Counted from the first letter of the stretch, positions 1-6,596 are shown. The stretch: 17,578 bases of DNA from CAUPWF01 sp964369425 (GCA_964369425.1 CAYJGW010000054.1:1-17578), one strand, 5' to 3'. Notes: a model not told the origin generated them from the sequence alone. Made by a program: numbers and translations.

Positions 1-22
1 CCACACTTATCTGTGCTTAATT

Positions 23-62
23 AAAAAACACGACTCTAGATTGGAAAGAGTCGTGTTTTTTT
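23..62. terminator. Bidirectional intrinsic terminator
   Basis: A perfect 9-bp stem (CACGACTCT at 29-37 pairing with AGAGTCGTG at 47-55) encloses a 9-base loop. It has an A tract (23-28) on the left and a run of seven T (56-62) on the right, so it can stop transcription from either side. On the minus strand it begins 8 bases after the stop codon of the aminotransferase gene. The T run on the plus strand suggests that a plus-strand gene also ends just left of the window; a TAA at 22-24 would fit, but too little sequence is present to show this. Confidence 0.9.
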
Positions 63-1346
63 CTAGTCTGCTAATATTTTTTCGATACTAACAAGTTTTA
101 CGCTTGTTACAAATAAATCGGTAGCAATCGCTAATTCCTCTGGAGTTGGAAAAGAAGGCGCGATCCTGATATTGCTATCTTGAGGGTCTATTCCGTAAGG
201 ATAAGTAGCCCCAGCCCCTGTCATTACAAGTCCCGCTTCTTTTGCTTTTGCAACAATTGCTTTTGCACAACCATCTAAAGCTTCAAATGAGATGAAGTAT
301 CCACCATTAGGCTTTACCCAAGTTCCAATATCAAGACCAGAAAGTTCTTTGTCAAGAACAGCAAGAACAGCCTCGAATTTTGGTTGCAAAATAGCAGCGT
401 GCTTTTTCATATGCGCTTTTACTCCGTCAATATTTTTGAAAAATCTAACGTGGCGCAATTGATTTAATTTGTCGTGGCCAATTGTTTGGTATTGTAAATG
501 TTTCTTAATATCAGCAATGTTAGCAACAGAAGTGGCAATACAAGAAACACCAGAACCTGCAAAAGTAACTTTTGAAGTTGAAGCGAATTCAAATACCATA
601 TCCTCATTGCCTGCTTTTTTACATTCCTCTAATATTTCTAGAATCTCATCTTGTTTATTATCATAGATGTGGTGAATTGTATAAGCATTATCCCAAAAAA
701 TTCTGAAATCAGATGCAGCTGGATTCAGAGAAGCTATGCGCTTAATCACTTCATCAGAATAAGAGATTCCTTGTGGATTTGCATATTTTGGAACACACCA
801 AATTCCTTTGATTGAATTATCATTTGCAACTAATTCTTCAATCATATCCATATCTGGTCCATTAGAATCCATTGGGATATTAATCATCTCGATACCAAAG
901 TGTTCAGTGATACCAAAATGTCTATCATATCCAGGTACAGGACAAAGGAATTTTACTTTATCTAGCTTTCCCCATGGCGTAGCACCACATACACCATGAG
1001 TAACACAGCGAGATACTGTGTCAAACATTGCATTTAAGCTTGCGTTTCCATATAAAATAATATTTTCAACAGATACCTCGCAGATATCAGCAAATAATTG
1101 CTTCGCTTCTTTGATTCCATCTAAAAGTCCGTAGTTGCGACAGTCCATTCCATCTTCACTGATAAGTGAGTCGTTAGCAGAAACACAAGTCAACATGTCA
1201 TTAGCTAAATCTAATTGAACAGCGGCAGGTTTTCCTCTAGACATATCTAGCTTTAATCCTTTCGCTTTGATCTCCTCATATTTTGCTTCTAAATTTTGCT
1301 TTTCTATTAAAAGCTCTTCTTTTGTTAATTGATTGTATGGCTTCAC
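63..1346 (-). CDS. PLP-dependent class I aminotransferase (AspT/MocR-like subgroup)
   Basis: A 427-residue fold-type I aminotransferase, expected to be cytosolic and to move amino groups between an amino acid (probably aspartate or a related one) and a 2-oxo acid. Visible landmarks are GNAS near residues 100-103 (cofactor phosphate contact), PKYANPQG at 186-193, WDNAY at 218-222 with D219 for the pyridine nitrogen, STSK with K259 as the Schiff-base lysine, and R394 in IRIAPSFP as the substrate-carboxylate arginine. The spacing and the long N-terminal part resemble the AspT-like subgroup often annotated as aspartate aminotransferase or 'aminotransferase class I'; substrate cannot be read from sequence. 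The start is GTG at 1346, preceded by a perfect AAGGAGGA (1353-1360) six bases away. The gene has its own promoter and terminator and is probably monocistronic. The family call is firm; the aspartate preference is inference. Confidence 0.92.
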   Translation of the reverse strand: MKPYNQLTKEELLIEKQNLEAKYEEIKAKGLKLDMSRGKPAAVQLDLANDMLTCVSANDSLISEDGMDCRNYGLLDGIKEAKQLFADICEVSVENIILYGNASLNAMFDTVSRCVTHGVCGATPWGKLDKVKFLCPVPGYDRHFGITEHFGIEMINIPMDSNGPDMDMIEELVANDNSIKGIWCVPKYANPQGISYSDEVIKRIASLNPAASDFRIFWDNAYTIHHIYDNKQDEILEILEECKKAGNEDMVFEFASTSKVTFAGSGVSCIATSVANIADIKKHLQYQTIGHDKLNQLRHVRFFKNIDGVKAHMKKHAAILQPKFEAVLAVLDKELSGLDIGTWVKPNGGYFISFEALDGCAKAIVAKAKEAGLVMTGAGATYPYGIDPQDSNIRIAPSFPTPEELAIATDLFVTSVKLVSIEKILAD

Positions 1347-1375
1347 AATAAATCCTCCTTAAACTTAGTGTTTTA

Positions 1376-1404
1376 ATAATAACAAAAAAATGAAATTTTA
1401 TCAA
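1376..1404 (-). promoter_or_regulatory. Sigma-A type promoter of the aminotransferase gene
   Basis: Read on the minus strand, TTGATA (1404-1399) and TATTAT (1381-1376) are separated by 17 bases. Each hexamer matches the consensus at 5 of 6 positions. The expected transcription start is near 1369, which leaves a short leader containing the AAGGAGGA ribosome binding site. A direct repeat of AAACTTG (plus-strand 1408-1414 and 1429-1435) lies just upstream of the -35 box. Confidence 0.7.
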
Positions 1405-1477
1405 TACAAACTTGCATTTTTGGAATAAAAACTTGAAAAAACAAAGTGAAATTCTAAGAAAATGAAATAAATAAATT

Positions 1478-1514
1478 ATTGGGAATCATTACTATAAACT
1501 TAATAGCTCCCAAT
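1478..1514 (-). terminator. Possible weak terminator hairpin at the end of the ABC-F gene
   Basis: ATTGGGA (1478-1484) can pair with TCCCAAT (1508-1514). A small inner CTAT/ATAG pairing may form inside the large loop. On the minus strand the structure spans the ABC-F stop codon and is followed by an AT-rich tract without a clean T run. It may be a weak terminator or 3' stabilising hairpin; read-through towards the aminotransferase gene cannot be excluded. Confidence 0.35.
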
Positions 1515-3231
1515 CTTCATATAATTTCTCGAGTTTCTCGCAAAGATTATTTTTTTCCTGAGAAAGTGCGATACATTTTTCGACATCCGAATACACAACA
1601 GGATCTTCGAGAGCAGTATCGATATCCTGTATTCGTTGCTCAAATATATCAATCTGTTTTTCGGTTTCATTCAATTGTTTTTCTTTTTTTCGCTGCAAGG
1701 CTTGTTGTTCTTTTTGCTCTTGCCAGTTTAGTTTAGTAGAAGCTGTAACCTCAGTTTGATTTATAGCTATTTCCTTATGCTTTTGAGGTGAATTGGAAAG
1801 AATCTCTCTCTTTTCAAGATAATAGTCATAATTACCGATATAATTGATGAAATGTTTATCTTTTAACTCTAAAATACGAGTAGCTGTTTGATTAATGAAA
1901 TAGCGATCGTGGGAGACGAAAATTACAGTTCCAGTATAACCAGTCAAAGCTTTTTCGAGTATTTCCTTAGATGCTACATCTAAGTGGTTGGTAGGTTCGT
2001 CTAAAATTAGAAGATTCCCTTCTGAAAGCATTAGTTTTGCTAACGAGACACGTCCCCGTTCACCACCGCTTAATGATGAGACAAGTTTGTAAACTTCGTC
2101 ACCTGTAAAGAGAAAGGCTGCCAATGTGTTTCTGATTTTAGTATTTCCAAGAGTAGGAAATGCATCGGCTATGTTATCGAAAATTGATTTATTCAAATCT
2201 AAAACAGCATGCTCTTGGTCATAGTAACCGATATGAACATTACTTCCTAATACAATCGTACCCCTATCCAGAGGAATCAGTTCCGTCAACAGTTTTAGTA
2301 ATGTGGATTTTCCAGTACCGTTATCTCCTATAATTGCTACACGTTCCCCACGTTTTACTTCAAAATCAATGTGGTCAAATAAAAGCATATCATCAAATGA
2401 TTTGGAAAGGTCCTTGACTGCTAGAACATCGTTCCCACTTGTGATTTCAGGTTCGAGTTTTAAGTGCATATCGGAATTTAATGTAATTGGTTTATCGATA
2501 CGTTCTATTTTGTTTAATAGTTTTTCTCTACTTTCTGCGCGTTTGATAGATTTTTCCCTGTTGAATGAGCGTAATTTTTCAATAACCTTTTCTTGATGCT
2601 TGATTTCTTGTTGTTGTTTTAAAAATTCTTTAATCCGAGCTTCCCGCAAATGAGCTTTTTTTTCAGAGAACTCAAAATAGTTTCCTAGGTATGAGGAGAG
2701 TTCTCCATTTTCTATTTCGATAATTTTTGTTGCTACTTTNNNNNNNNNNNNNNNNNNNNNNNNNNNNNNNNNNNNNNNNNNNNNNNNNNNNNNNNNNNNN
2801 NNNNNNNNNNNNNNNNNNNNNNNNNNNNNNNNNNNNNNNTGTTCAAATCTTGCTGTACAGCGATGGTAAGTCTGTAATTTTTCTTCTAATTCAGCCCCTT
2901 CTAAAAGCTTCATTTGAAGTTCTAAATCTCGAATTTGTGACTCGAGATTAATCAATTCAGCTTTCGCAGACTCCACCTCCACTAAAACAGTATGGTTTGC
3001 TTCCATCTCTTGGTGCTGGGAGAGATACCCAATTGTTGCACCTCTAGCAATAGAAACACTTCCTTCATCCGGTGGTAATTGGTTCATGATTATTTTGAGA
3101 AGAGTAGACTTCCCAGCTCCATTTAAACCTACTAAAGCTGCTTTTTCGAATTTTTCTATATGAAAACTTCCTTTGTGAATCACCAATTGATCCGCAAAGG
3201 ATTTTGTGATTTGACTGCATGACAATATCAT
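1492..3231 (-). CDS. ABC-F family ATPase (ribosome-associated), interrupted by an assembly gap
   Basis: A soluble protein with two ABC ATPase domains and no membrane segment. ABC-F proteins bind the ribosomal E site and relieve stalled or drug-bound ribosomes. Domain 1 has Walker A GLNGAGKS at residues 35-42. Its signature and Walker B motifs fall in the 100-N gap (2740-2839). After the gap come the charged inter-domain linker (with SFNREKSIKRAESRE), then domain 2 with GDNGTGKST, LSGGERGR and LLILDEPTNHLD, and a lysine/glutamate-rich C-terminal coiled coil. I place the start at ATG 3231 (MILSCSQI) because GGAGG at 3237-3241 sits 5 bases before it. The upstream TTG at 3243 would overlap that ribosome binding site. 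About 545 residues are visible; relatives are usually about 630-650. It looks YdiF-like; whether it is housekeeping or gives antibiotic resistance cannot be told. Confidence 0.9.
   Translation of the reverse strand: MILSCSQITKSFADQLVIHKGSFHIEKFEKAALVGLNGAGKSTLLKIIMNQLPPDEGSVSIARGATIGYLSQHQEMEANHTVLVEVESAKAELINLESQIRDLELQMKLLEGAELEEKLQTYHRCTARFEXXXXXXXXXXXXXXXXXXXXXXXXXXXXXXXXXXKVATKIIEIENGELSSYLGNYFEFSEKKAHLREARIKEFLKQQQEIKHQEKVIEKLRSFNREKSIKRAESREKLLNKIERIDKPITLNSDMHLKLEPEITSGNDVLAVKDLSKSFDDMLLFDHIDFEVKRGERVAIIGDNGTGKSTLLKLLTELIPLDRGTIVLGSNVHIGYYDQEHAVLDLNKSIFDNIADAFPTLGNTKIRNTLAAFLFTGDEVYKLVSSLSGGERGRVSLAKLMLSEGNLLILDEPTNHLDVASKEILEKALTGYTGTVIFVSHDRYFINQTATRILELKDKHFINYIGNYDYYLEKREILSNSPQKHKEIAINQTEVTASTKLNWQEQKEQQALQRKKEKQLNETEKQIDIFEQRIQDIDTALEDPVVYSDVEKCIALSQEKNNLCEKLEKLYEDWELLSL
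2740..2839. other. Assembly gap of exactly 100 N inside the ABC-F gene
   Basis: Exactly 100 N bases, the usual placeholder for a scaffold gap of unknown size. The reading frame continues on both sides only if the true gap length leaves remainder 1 when divided by 3, as 100 does. Family comparison from memory suggests that about 90-100 residues (the LSGGQ signature, Walker B and H-loop of domain 1) are missing, so the real gap is probably nearer 300 bases. Confidence 0.9.
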
Positions 3232-3236
3232 AATTT

Positions 3237-3241
3237 CCTCC
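3237..3241 (-). promoter_or_regulatory. Ribosome binding site deciding the ABC-F start
   Basis: GGAGG on the minus strand, five bases before ATG 3231. A start at the longer frame's TTG (3243) would lie on the ribosome binding site itself and has no site of its own. Confidence 0.8.
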
Positions 3242-3274
3242 AATATGTAACGTATAGCATTTGTATCTCATCTA

Positions 3275-3302
3275 ATTATAATGCATATTAGAAAAAACAC
3301 AA
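3275..3302 (-). promoter_or_regulatory. Probable promoter of the ABC-F gene
   Basis: On the minus strand a perfect TATAAT (3280-3275) is preceded, 16 bases further up, by TTGTGT (3302-3297), a partial -35 match. The expected leader to ATG 3231 is about 37 bases. That is too short for the long attenuation leaders of some resistance ABC-F genes, unless another promoter exists further upstream. Confidence 0.55.
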
Positions 3303-3314
3303 TAAAAATATACT

Positions 3315-3338
3315 AACAATCTTATAATAAGTATTGTT
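3315..3338. repeat. Inverted repeat between the divergent rex and ABC-F promoters
   Basis: AACAAT (3315-3320) and ATTGTT (3333-3338) form an inverted repeat. Inside it are CTTA (3321-3324) and TAAG (3328-3331), giving a 24-base near-palindrome with a one-base asymmetry. It touches the -35 box of the rex promoter and lies upstream of the ABC-F -35 box, so a bound regulator could affect both genes. The outer half sites are in the opposite orientation to the TTGTTA...TAACAA Rex operator, so it does not look like Rex autoregulation. Confidence 0.5.
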
Positions 3339-3366
3339 TGACTTTCTAGCAAGCATTTACTATAAT
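3338..3366 (+). promoter_or_regulatory. Strong sigma-A promoter of rex
   Basis: TTGACT (3338-3343) and TATAAT (3361-3366) are separated by exactly 17 bases, a near-perfect housekeeping promoter. Transcription should begin near 3373-3375. An ATG at 3383 would then have a leader of only about 8-10 bases and no ribosome binding site, which supports the later ATG at 3413 as the rex start. Confidence 0.85.
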
Positions 3367-3402
3367 AAGAACTAGTATTATTATGAGAATTGAAGTGACG
3401 GA

Positions 3403-3408
3403 AGGTGA
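3403..3408 (+). promoter_or_regulatory. rex: Ribosome binding site deciding the rex start
   Basis: AGGTGA matches the 3' part of the full Shine-Dalgarno sequence and lies four bases before ATG 3413. The in-frame ATG at 3383 has no comparable site. Confidence 0.6.
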
Positions 3409-3412
3409 AGAG

Positions 3413-4060
3413 ATGACAGAAAGAGATATATCACAAGCGGTAATTGGAAGATTACCTCGATATTATAGATACCTAGGAGAACTGTTAGAAAATAACGAAG
3501 AAAGAATATCTTCAGGAGATTTGAGTAAGCGCATGAGTGTAACAGCATCTCAGATTAGACAAGACCTCAATAATTTTGGCGGGTTTGGGCAACAAGGGTA
3601 TGGATATAATGTAAAATATCTACATACAGAAATCGGAAAGATTTTAGGATTAGATGGGAAGCACAATATTGTTATTGTAGGAGCTGGTAATCTAGGACAA
3701 GCTTTGGCGAATTATTCATCATTTGATAATTTGGGGTTTGTTTTAAAAGGGATATTCGATATTAACCCTAGACTAGAAGGTGTTACGATTCGAGGGGTAA
3801 AGATTCACCTAATGGATGAACTAGCAGAATTTGTCAAGAATGAGAATATTGAAATCGCAGTGTTGACTTTACCAAAGACTAGAGCAGTAGAAGTTGCAGA
3901 AGTTCTTGCAGATGCAGGAATAAAAGGAATTTGGAATTTTGCCCACACAGACTTGAACTTATCGGGCAAAGTAATGGTGGAGAATGTACATTTATCAGAA
4001 AGTCTGATGAAACTTTCGTACAACGTAAGCAATGCATTCGATCAAAATAGCGAGAAATAA
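3413..4060 (+). CDS. rex: Redox-sensing transcriptional repressor Rex
   Basis: Rex is a cytosolic dimeric repressor that binds DNA when NAD+ is high and lets go when NADH rises. It controls fermentation and other NADH-reoxidising genes in Gram-positive bacteria. The N-terminal winged-helix domain (about residues 1-80) contains the family pattern RLPRYYRYL and the recognition region SQIRQDLNNFGGFGQQGYGY. The Rossmann domain begins with the dinucleotide-binding glycines GAGNLG at 90-95. With the start at 3413 the protein has 215 residues, typical for Rex. The longer frame from 3383 adds 10 residues absent from relatives as I know them. The gene follows a consensus promoter and is followed by a hairpin before alr. 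I found no good Rex operator upstream of it. Confidence 0.95.
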   Translation: MTERDISQAVIGRLPRYYRYLGELLENNEERISSGDLSKRMSVTASQIRQDLNNFGGFGQQGYGYNVKYLHTEIGKILGLDGKHNIVIVGAGNLGQALANYSSFDNLGFVLKGIFDINPRLEGVTIRGVKIHLMDELAEFVKNENIEIAVLTLPKTRAVEVAEVLADAGIKGIWNFAHTDLNLSGKVMVENVHLSESLMKLSYNVSNAFDQNSEK

Positions 4061-4072
4061 TTACTGTAAGAT

Positions 4073-4112
4073 AACGTGTGAGTAGAGGAATTACATACTT
4101 ACACGTTGTTTT
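4073..4112 (+). terminator. Hairpin between rex and alr, possible terminator
   Basis: A 12-bp stem with one G-U pair (4073-4084 with 4096-4107, loop 4085-4095) begins 12 bases after the rex stop. It is followed by only GTTTTG, a weak T tract. It could be a partial terminator or attenuator. No good promoter is visible between it and alr, so some read-through from rex into alr is likely. Confidence 0.55.
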
Positions 4113-4147
4113 GTGTAATGTTTGTGGTGAATGAGGGGTGAACAGTT

Positions 4148-5311
4148 ATGAAAGAGTATGAACGAGGATACTTAGAGATACAGCTAGATACATTACTTGA
4201 AAATGTGAAACAGTTAAAGAGCAATTTATCTGCGGATACAAAGGTTATGCCGATTATAAAAGCAGATGGGTACGGACATGGCGCAAAACCAATAGCGAGA
4301 ACATTAGAAGAAGTGGAATATGTATGGGGATTTGGCGTTGCAACAATCTGGGAGGCTGTCGCGCTCAGAAAAGATGGAGTTCAAAAACCGATTCTATTGC
4401 TAGGTAACTTTTTTCGTAAGGAATTTGAGTTGGCCATAAAATATGATGTTGCAATAGCTGTCTACACAGAAAGTATGGCAATAGAACTAAATGAAATTGC
4501 AAAAATAGAAGAAAAAAGAATTAAAATTCATATTAAAATTGAGACAGGTATGTCTCGGCTTGGAATAGAATATAAGAATGCAATCGAAGTTATACAAAGG
4601 ATTGACACTTTAGAGTATTGCAAGGTTGAGGCAGTTCTTACTCACTTTGCAAAAGCAGATGAAGTCGATAAAATGGATACGTATCAGCAAGCAAAGCGAT
4701 TTCAACAAGTGTTGCAAGGGATAGAACGTGAAGGGGTACCTATAAAATATGTACATTGTTCTAATAGTGCTGCTGCAATAGATATTCCAGATTTGAATTA
4801 TGATTTGGTGCGAACTGGAATTGCAATTTATGGGCTTGCTCCCTCGCAAGAAGTAGATAAATCACAAGTGATCTTGAATCCGATTCTATCTTGGAAAAGT
4901 AAATTGTCGTCTATTCGTACTATCGAAAAAGGTGTTGCAATCAGTTATGGAGGTACATTTATTTCTAAGGAAAAAATGACGATAGGCGTTGTACCAATGG
5001 GATATGCTGATGGCTACCCACGTTCTCTTTCGAATGTAGGAAGTGTATTAATAGGCGGTAAACGGGCGAAGATATTGGGGCGTATCTGTATGGATCAATT
5101 CATGGTAGATATCTCAAAAATAGAAAATGTTGAAGTTGAAGACGATGTTGTTTTAGTTGGAAAACAAGGGGAAGAGACAATAACGATAGAGGAACTCTCT
5201 GAATTGAGTCAGCGTTTTAATTATGAATTCGTCTGTGAAATTAATAAAAGAGTGCCTCGTGTATATATTAAGAACAATAAAGTAATAGAACAAATTGACT
5301 ATTTTGCATAA
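4148..5311 (+). CDS. alr: Alanine racemase
   Basis: A PLP-dependent cytosolic enzyme that interconverts L- and D-alanine and supplies D-alanine for peptidoglycan. The 387-residue length is normal. The N-terminal TIM barrel carries KADGYGHG with K38 as the cofactor lysine, and TGMSRLG around R137. The C-terminal beta domain supplies the second catalytic base, Y267 in AISYGGTF, and the MDQFMVD motif at 315-321. Start ATG 4148 is preceded by GAGGGGTGA at a proper distance. A gene order of alr followed by an EndoA/MazF toxin is well known in Bacillus and relatives and is kept here, but without the antitoxin gene between them. Confidence 0.97.
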   Translation: MKEYERGYLEIQLDTLLENVKQLKSNLSADTKVMPIIKADGYGHGAKPIARTLEEVEYVWGFGVATIWEAVALRKDGVQKPILLLGNFFRKEFELAIKYDVAIAVYTESMAIELNEIAKIEEKRIKIHIKIETGMSRLGIEYKNAIEVIQRIDTLEYCKVEAVLTHFAKADEVDKMDTYQQAKRFQQVLQGIEREGVPIKYVHCSNSAAAIDIPDLNYDLVRTGIAIYGLAPSQEVDKSQVILNPILSWKSKLSSIRTIEKGVAISYGGTFISKEKMTIGVVPMGYADGYPRSLSNVGSVLIGGKRAKILGRICMDQFMVDISKIENVEVEDDVVLVGKQGEETITIEELSELSQRFNYEFVCEINKRVPRVYIKNNKVIEQIDYFA

Positions 5312-5350
5312 TATATAATAATTTCAAAACCTTATAGCCTCAGAGGAAAG

Positions 5351-5393
5351 TTTGAATACTTAAAAAGAAAATGGGAATGATAAAAGTATCAAA
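5351..5393 (+). repeat. Inverted repeat in the mazF leader
   Basis: TTTGAATACTT (5351-5361) can pair with AAGTATCAAA (5384-5393), leaving one bulged A and a 22-base loop. It ends five bases before the mazF ribosome binding site. It could be an RNA stem affecting mazF translation or an operator. No T run follows, so it is not a terminator. Confidence 0.4.
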
Positions 5394-5398
5394 TAATT

Positions 5399-5405
5399 GG
5401 AGTGA
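5399..5405 (+). promoter_or_regulatory. mazF: Ribosome binding site deciding the mazF start
   Basis: GGAGTGA lies five bases before ATG 5411. The GTG at 5402, which opens the longest frame, lies inside this site and so is unlikely to be the start. Confidence 0.7.
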
Positions 5406-5410
5406 AAACG

Positions 5411-5758
5411 ATGTTAGTAAAAAGAGGCGATATATATTATGCAGACTTAAGTCCGGTTCAAGGTTCAGAGCAAGGTGGGGTAAGACCTGTATTAATCATT
5501 CAAAATGATGTAGGGAATCGACACAGTCCTACAATTATCTGTGCAGCTATTACATCTAAGATGAATAAGGCGAAGTTACCAACGCATGTGGAAGTAGATG
5601 CAACACGCTACGGGGTTGTAAAGAATTCAGTTGTGTTGCTAGAGCAACTACGTACAATTGATAAACAGCGATTACGTGAACTAGTTTGTACTACAGATCG
5701 AGAGTTGATGGAAAAAGTAAACCTGGCATTAAAAGTCAGTTTGGAACTCCATACATAA
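5411..5758 (+). CDS. mazF: MazF/EndoA-type mRNA interferase toxin, no antitoxin gene beside it
   Basis: A 115-residue single-domain endoribonuclease of the MazF/PemK family, close in sequence to Bacillus EndoA (NdoA), which cuts single-stranded mRNA at a short motif. The N-terminus VKRGDIYYADL, the run SEQGGVRPVLIIQND, and KLPTHVE and LLEQLRTID further on are all typical. The residues known to be catalytic in the Bacillus enzyme, R25 and T48, fall at the same positions here, so the protein is probably active. Start ATG 5411 follows GGAGTGA and gives MLVKRGD, matching relatives. In Bacillus a small antitoxin gene (ndoAI/mazE) lies between alr and the toxin. Here only 99 bases separate alr and mazF and they hold no reading frame of that size. 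The next gene downstream is a 256-residue protein unlike any antitoxin I know. Confidence 0.93.
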   Translation: MLVKRGDIYYADLSPVQGSEQGGVRPVLIIQNDVGNRHSPTIICAAITSKMNKAKLPTHVEVDATRYGVVKNSVVLLEQLRTIDKQRLRELVCTTDRELMEKVNLALKVSLELHT

Positions 5759-5769
5759 AAGGTTGTATC

Positions 5770-5798
5770 TTGTTTAATTGACTAAAAAATGTTAGAAT
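5770..5798 (+). promoter_or_regulatory. Weak candidate promoter for the CFI-box gene
   Basis: TTGTTT (5770-5775) and TAGAAT (5793-5798) are 17 bases apart. The -10 box matches 5 of 6 positions; the -35 box is weak. A start of transcription near 5805 would favour translation from ATG 5831 rather than 5816. Confidence 0.35.
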
Positions 5799-5815
5799 GG
5801 ATGGAATAAATACAA

Positions 5816-6586
5816 ATGGAGAAAACAGAAATGGTAAATGAGATTAGAAGCGAGTTGATAAATCTGTTTAAGGACAGTAAAGATTTGGTGAAAAAATTTA
5901 AAAGAGCAACCTATGAGGAAAATATTACAACACTGTTTGAACAATATAAGGATACAATACGAGGGATAGTTGACGCATATACCCAATCAAAGACAAAAGA
6001 TTTAGTAGTGGAAGAAGTAGGCGTTGTATTTCGAGACTACACAATAGAAGAGTTAGCACCCTTTTCAAAGAGAAAGAGATCTTATACAATGATTGACTAC
6101 AACATGGGAATGGTTGCTTTTGTATTTCCTGTTCTTTTAAAAGAGCCAAGCGAGTGTATGGAAGCGGTAGTAGCAAAAGCGGTGGAGAGTTGGAATGCAG
6201 AATTTGTAGAACATAAAATCTCTCGATCCACACAAGATATGATTCAAGGTGGGTTTAAAAAAGGCTTTTGTTACATTAGTACAGCTGTATGTTCAAGTCT
6301 TGGAAAGGGTGATGATTGTTATGAACTTAACTTACTAAGAAATTATCGTGATGAGTACTTAGTAAAAGATTCTAGCAGTGGTCACGAGATTGTGAAAGAT
6401 TATTACAATATTGCGCCAACTATAGTGAAGAGAATCAATAAAGATGCACAGGCAGGGGAAATATACAATGATATTTGGAACACATATTTAAAACGTTGTA
6501 TAGAGTTGATTGAAGGAAAAGAATTAGAAAAGTGTAAAGAAATTTATATAGAGATGGTGAAAAAGTTAAAGGCACTTTATTTTTAA
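5816..6586 (+). CDS. Protein of unknown function with a C-terminal CFI-box-like module
   Basis: A 256-residue soluble protein with no signal peptide or membrane segment; function not known. The N-terminal half (about 1-145) is helical and highly charged and matches no family I recognise. The C-terminal part begins with FCYISTAVCSS (151-161), then CYELNLLRNYRDEYL (168-182), then a YY..AP.IV..I stretch (196-207) and a helical tail to the end. This layout resembles the CFI-box C-terminal domain found at the ends of otherwise unrelated Firmicutes and phage proteins, whose role is undefined; C152, C159 and C168 are its obvious cysteines. The start is uncertain: ATG 5816 has only a weak upstream site, while in-frame ATG 5831 has GGAG (5818-5821) nine bases before it. 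Its stop codon overlaps the metY ribosome binding site, so the two genes are probably cotranscribed. It lies 57 bases after mazF. Confidence 0.85.
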   Translation: MEKTEMVNEIRSELINLFKDSKDLVKKFKRATYEENITTLFEQYKDTIRGIVDAYTQSKTKDLVVEEVGVVFRDYTIEELAPFSKRKRSYTMIDYNMGMVAFVFPVLLKEPSECMEAVVAKAVESWNAEFVEHKISRSTQDMIQGGFKKGFCYISTAVCSSLGKGDDCYELNLLRNYRDEYLVKDSSSGHEIVKDYYNIAPTIVKRINKDAQAGEIYNDIWNTYLKRCIELIEGKELEKCKEIYIEMVKKLKALYF

Positions 6587-6596
6587 GGAGATTAGT

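Noticed and set aside
1..24. Possible 3' end of a plus-strand gene stopping at TAA 22-24
   Set aside because: Only seven codons are visible and the other frames are equally uninformative. The plus-strand T run of the terminator hints at such a gene but does not prove it.
3298..3320. Rex operator in the rex upstream region
   Set aside because: Only one half site resembling TTGTTA is present on the minus strand and the matching inverted half is missing at the expected distance.
3383..3412. Upstream ATG at 3383 as the rex start
   Set aside because: It would lie about 8-10 bases after the predicted transcription start with no ribosome binding site, and adds residues before the usual Rex N-terminus. 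ATG 3413 has AGGTGA in front of it.
5354..5382. Forespore sigma-F/G type promoter before mazF (GAATA followed by GGGAATGATA)
   Set aside because: The boxes are only about 14 bases apart and one core position differs; such AT-rich matches are common by chance.
5778..5798. TTGACT at 5778-5783 as a -35 box for the CFI-box gene
   Set aside because: It is only nine bases from the TAGAAT -10 box, far too close for a sigma-A promoter.
5816..6586. CFI-box protein as the missing antitoxin of MazF
   Set aside because: It is much larger than MazE/NdoAI antitoxins, lies downstream of the toxin and may have its own promoter. Nearness alone is not enough, so it is kept only as an idea to test.
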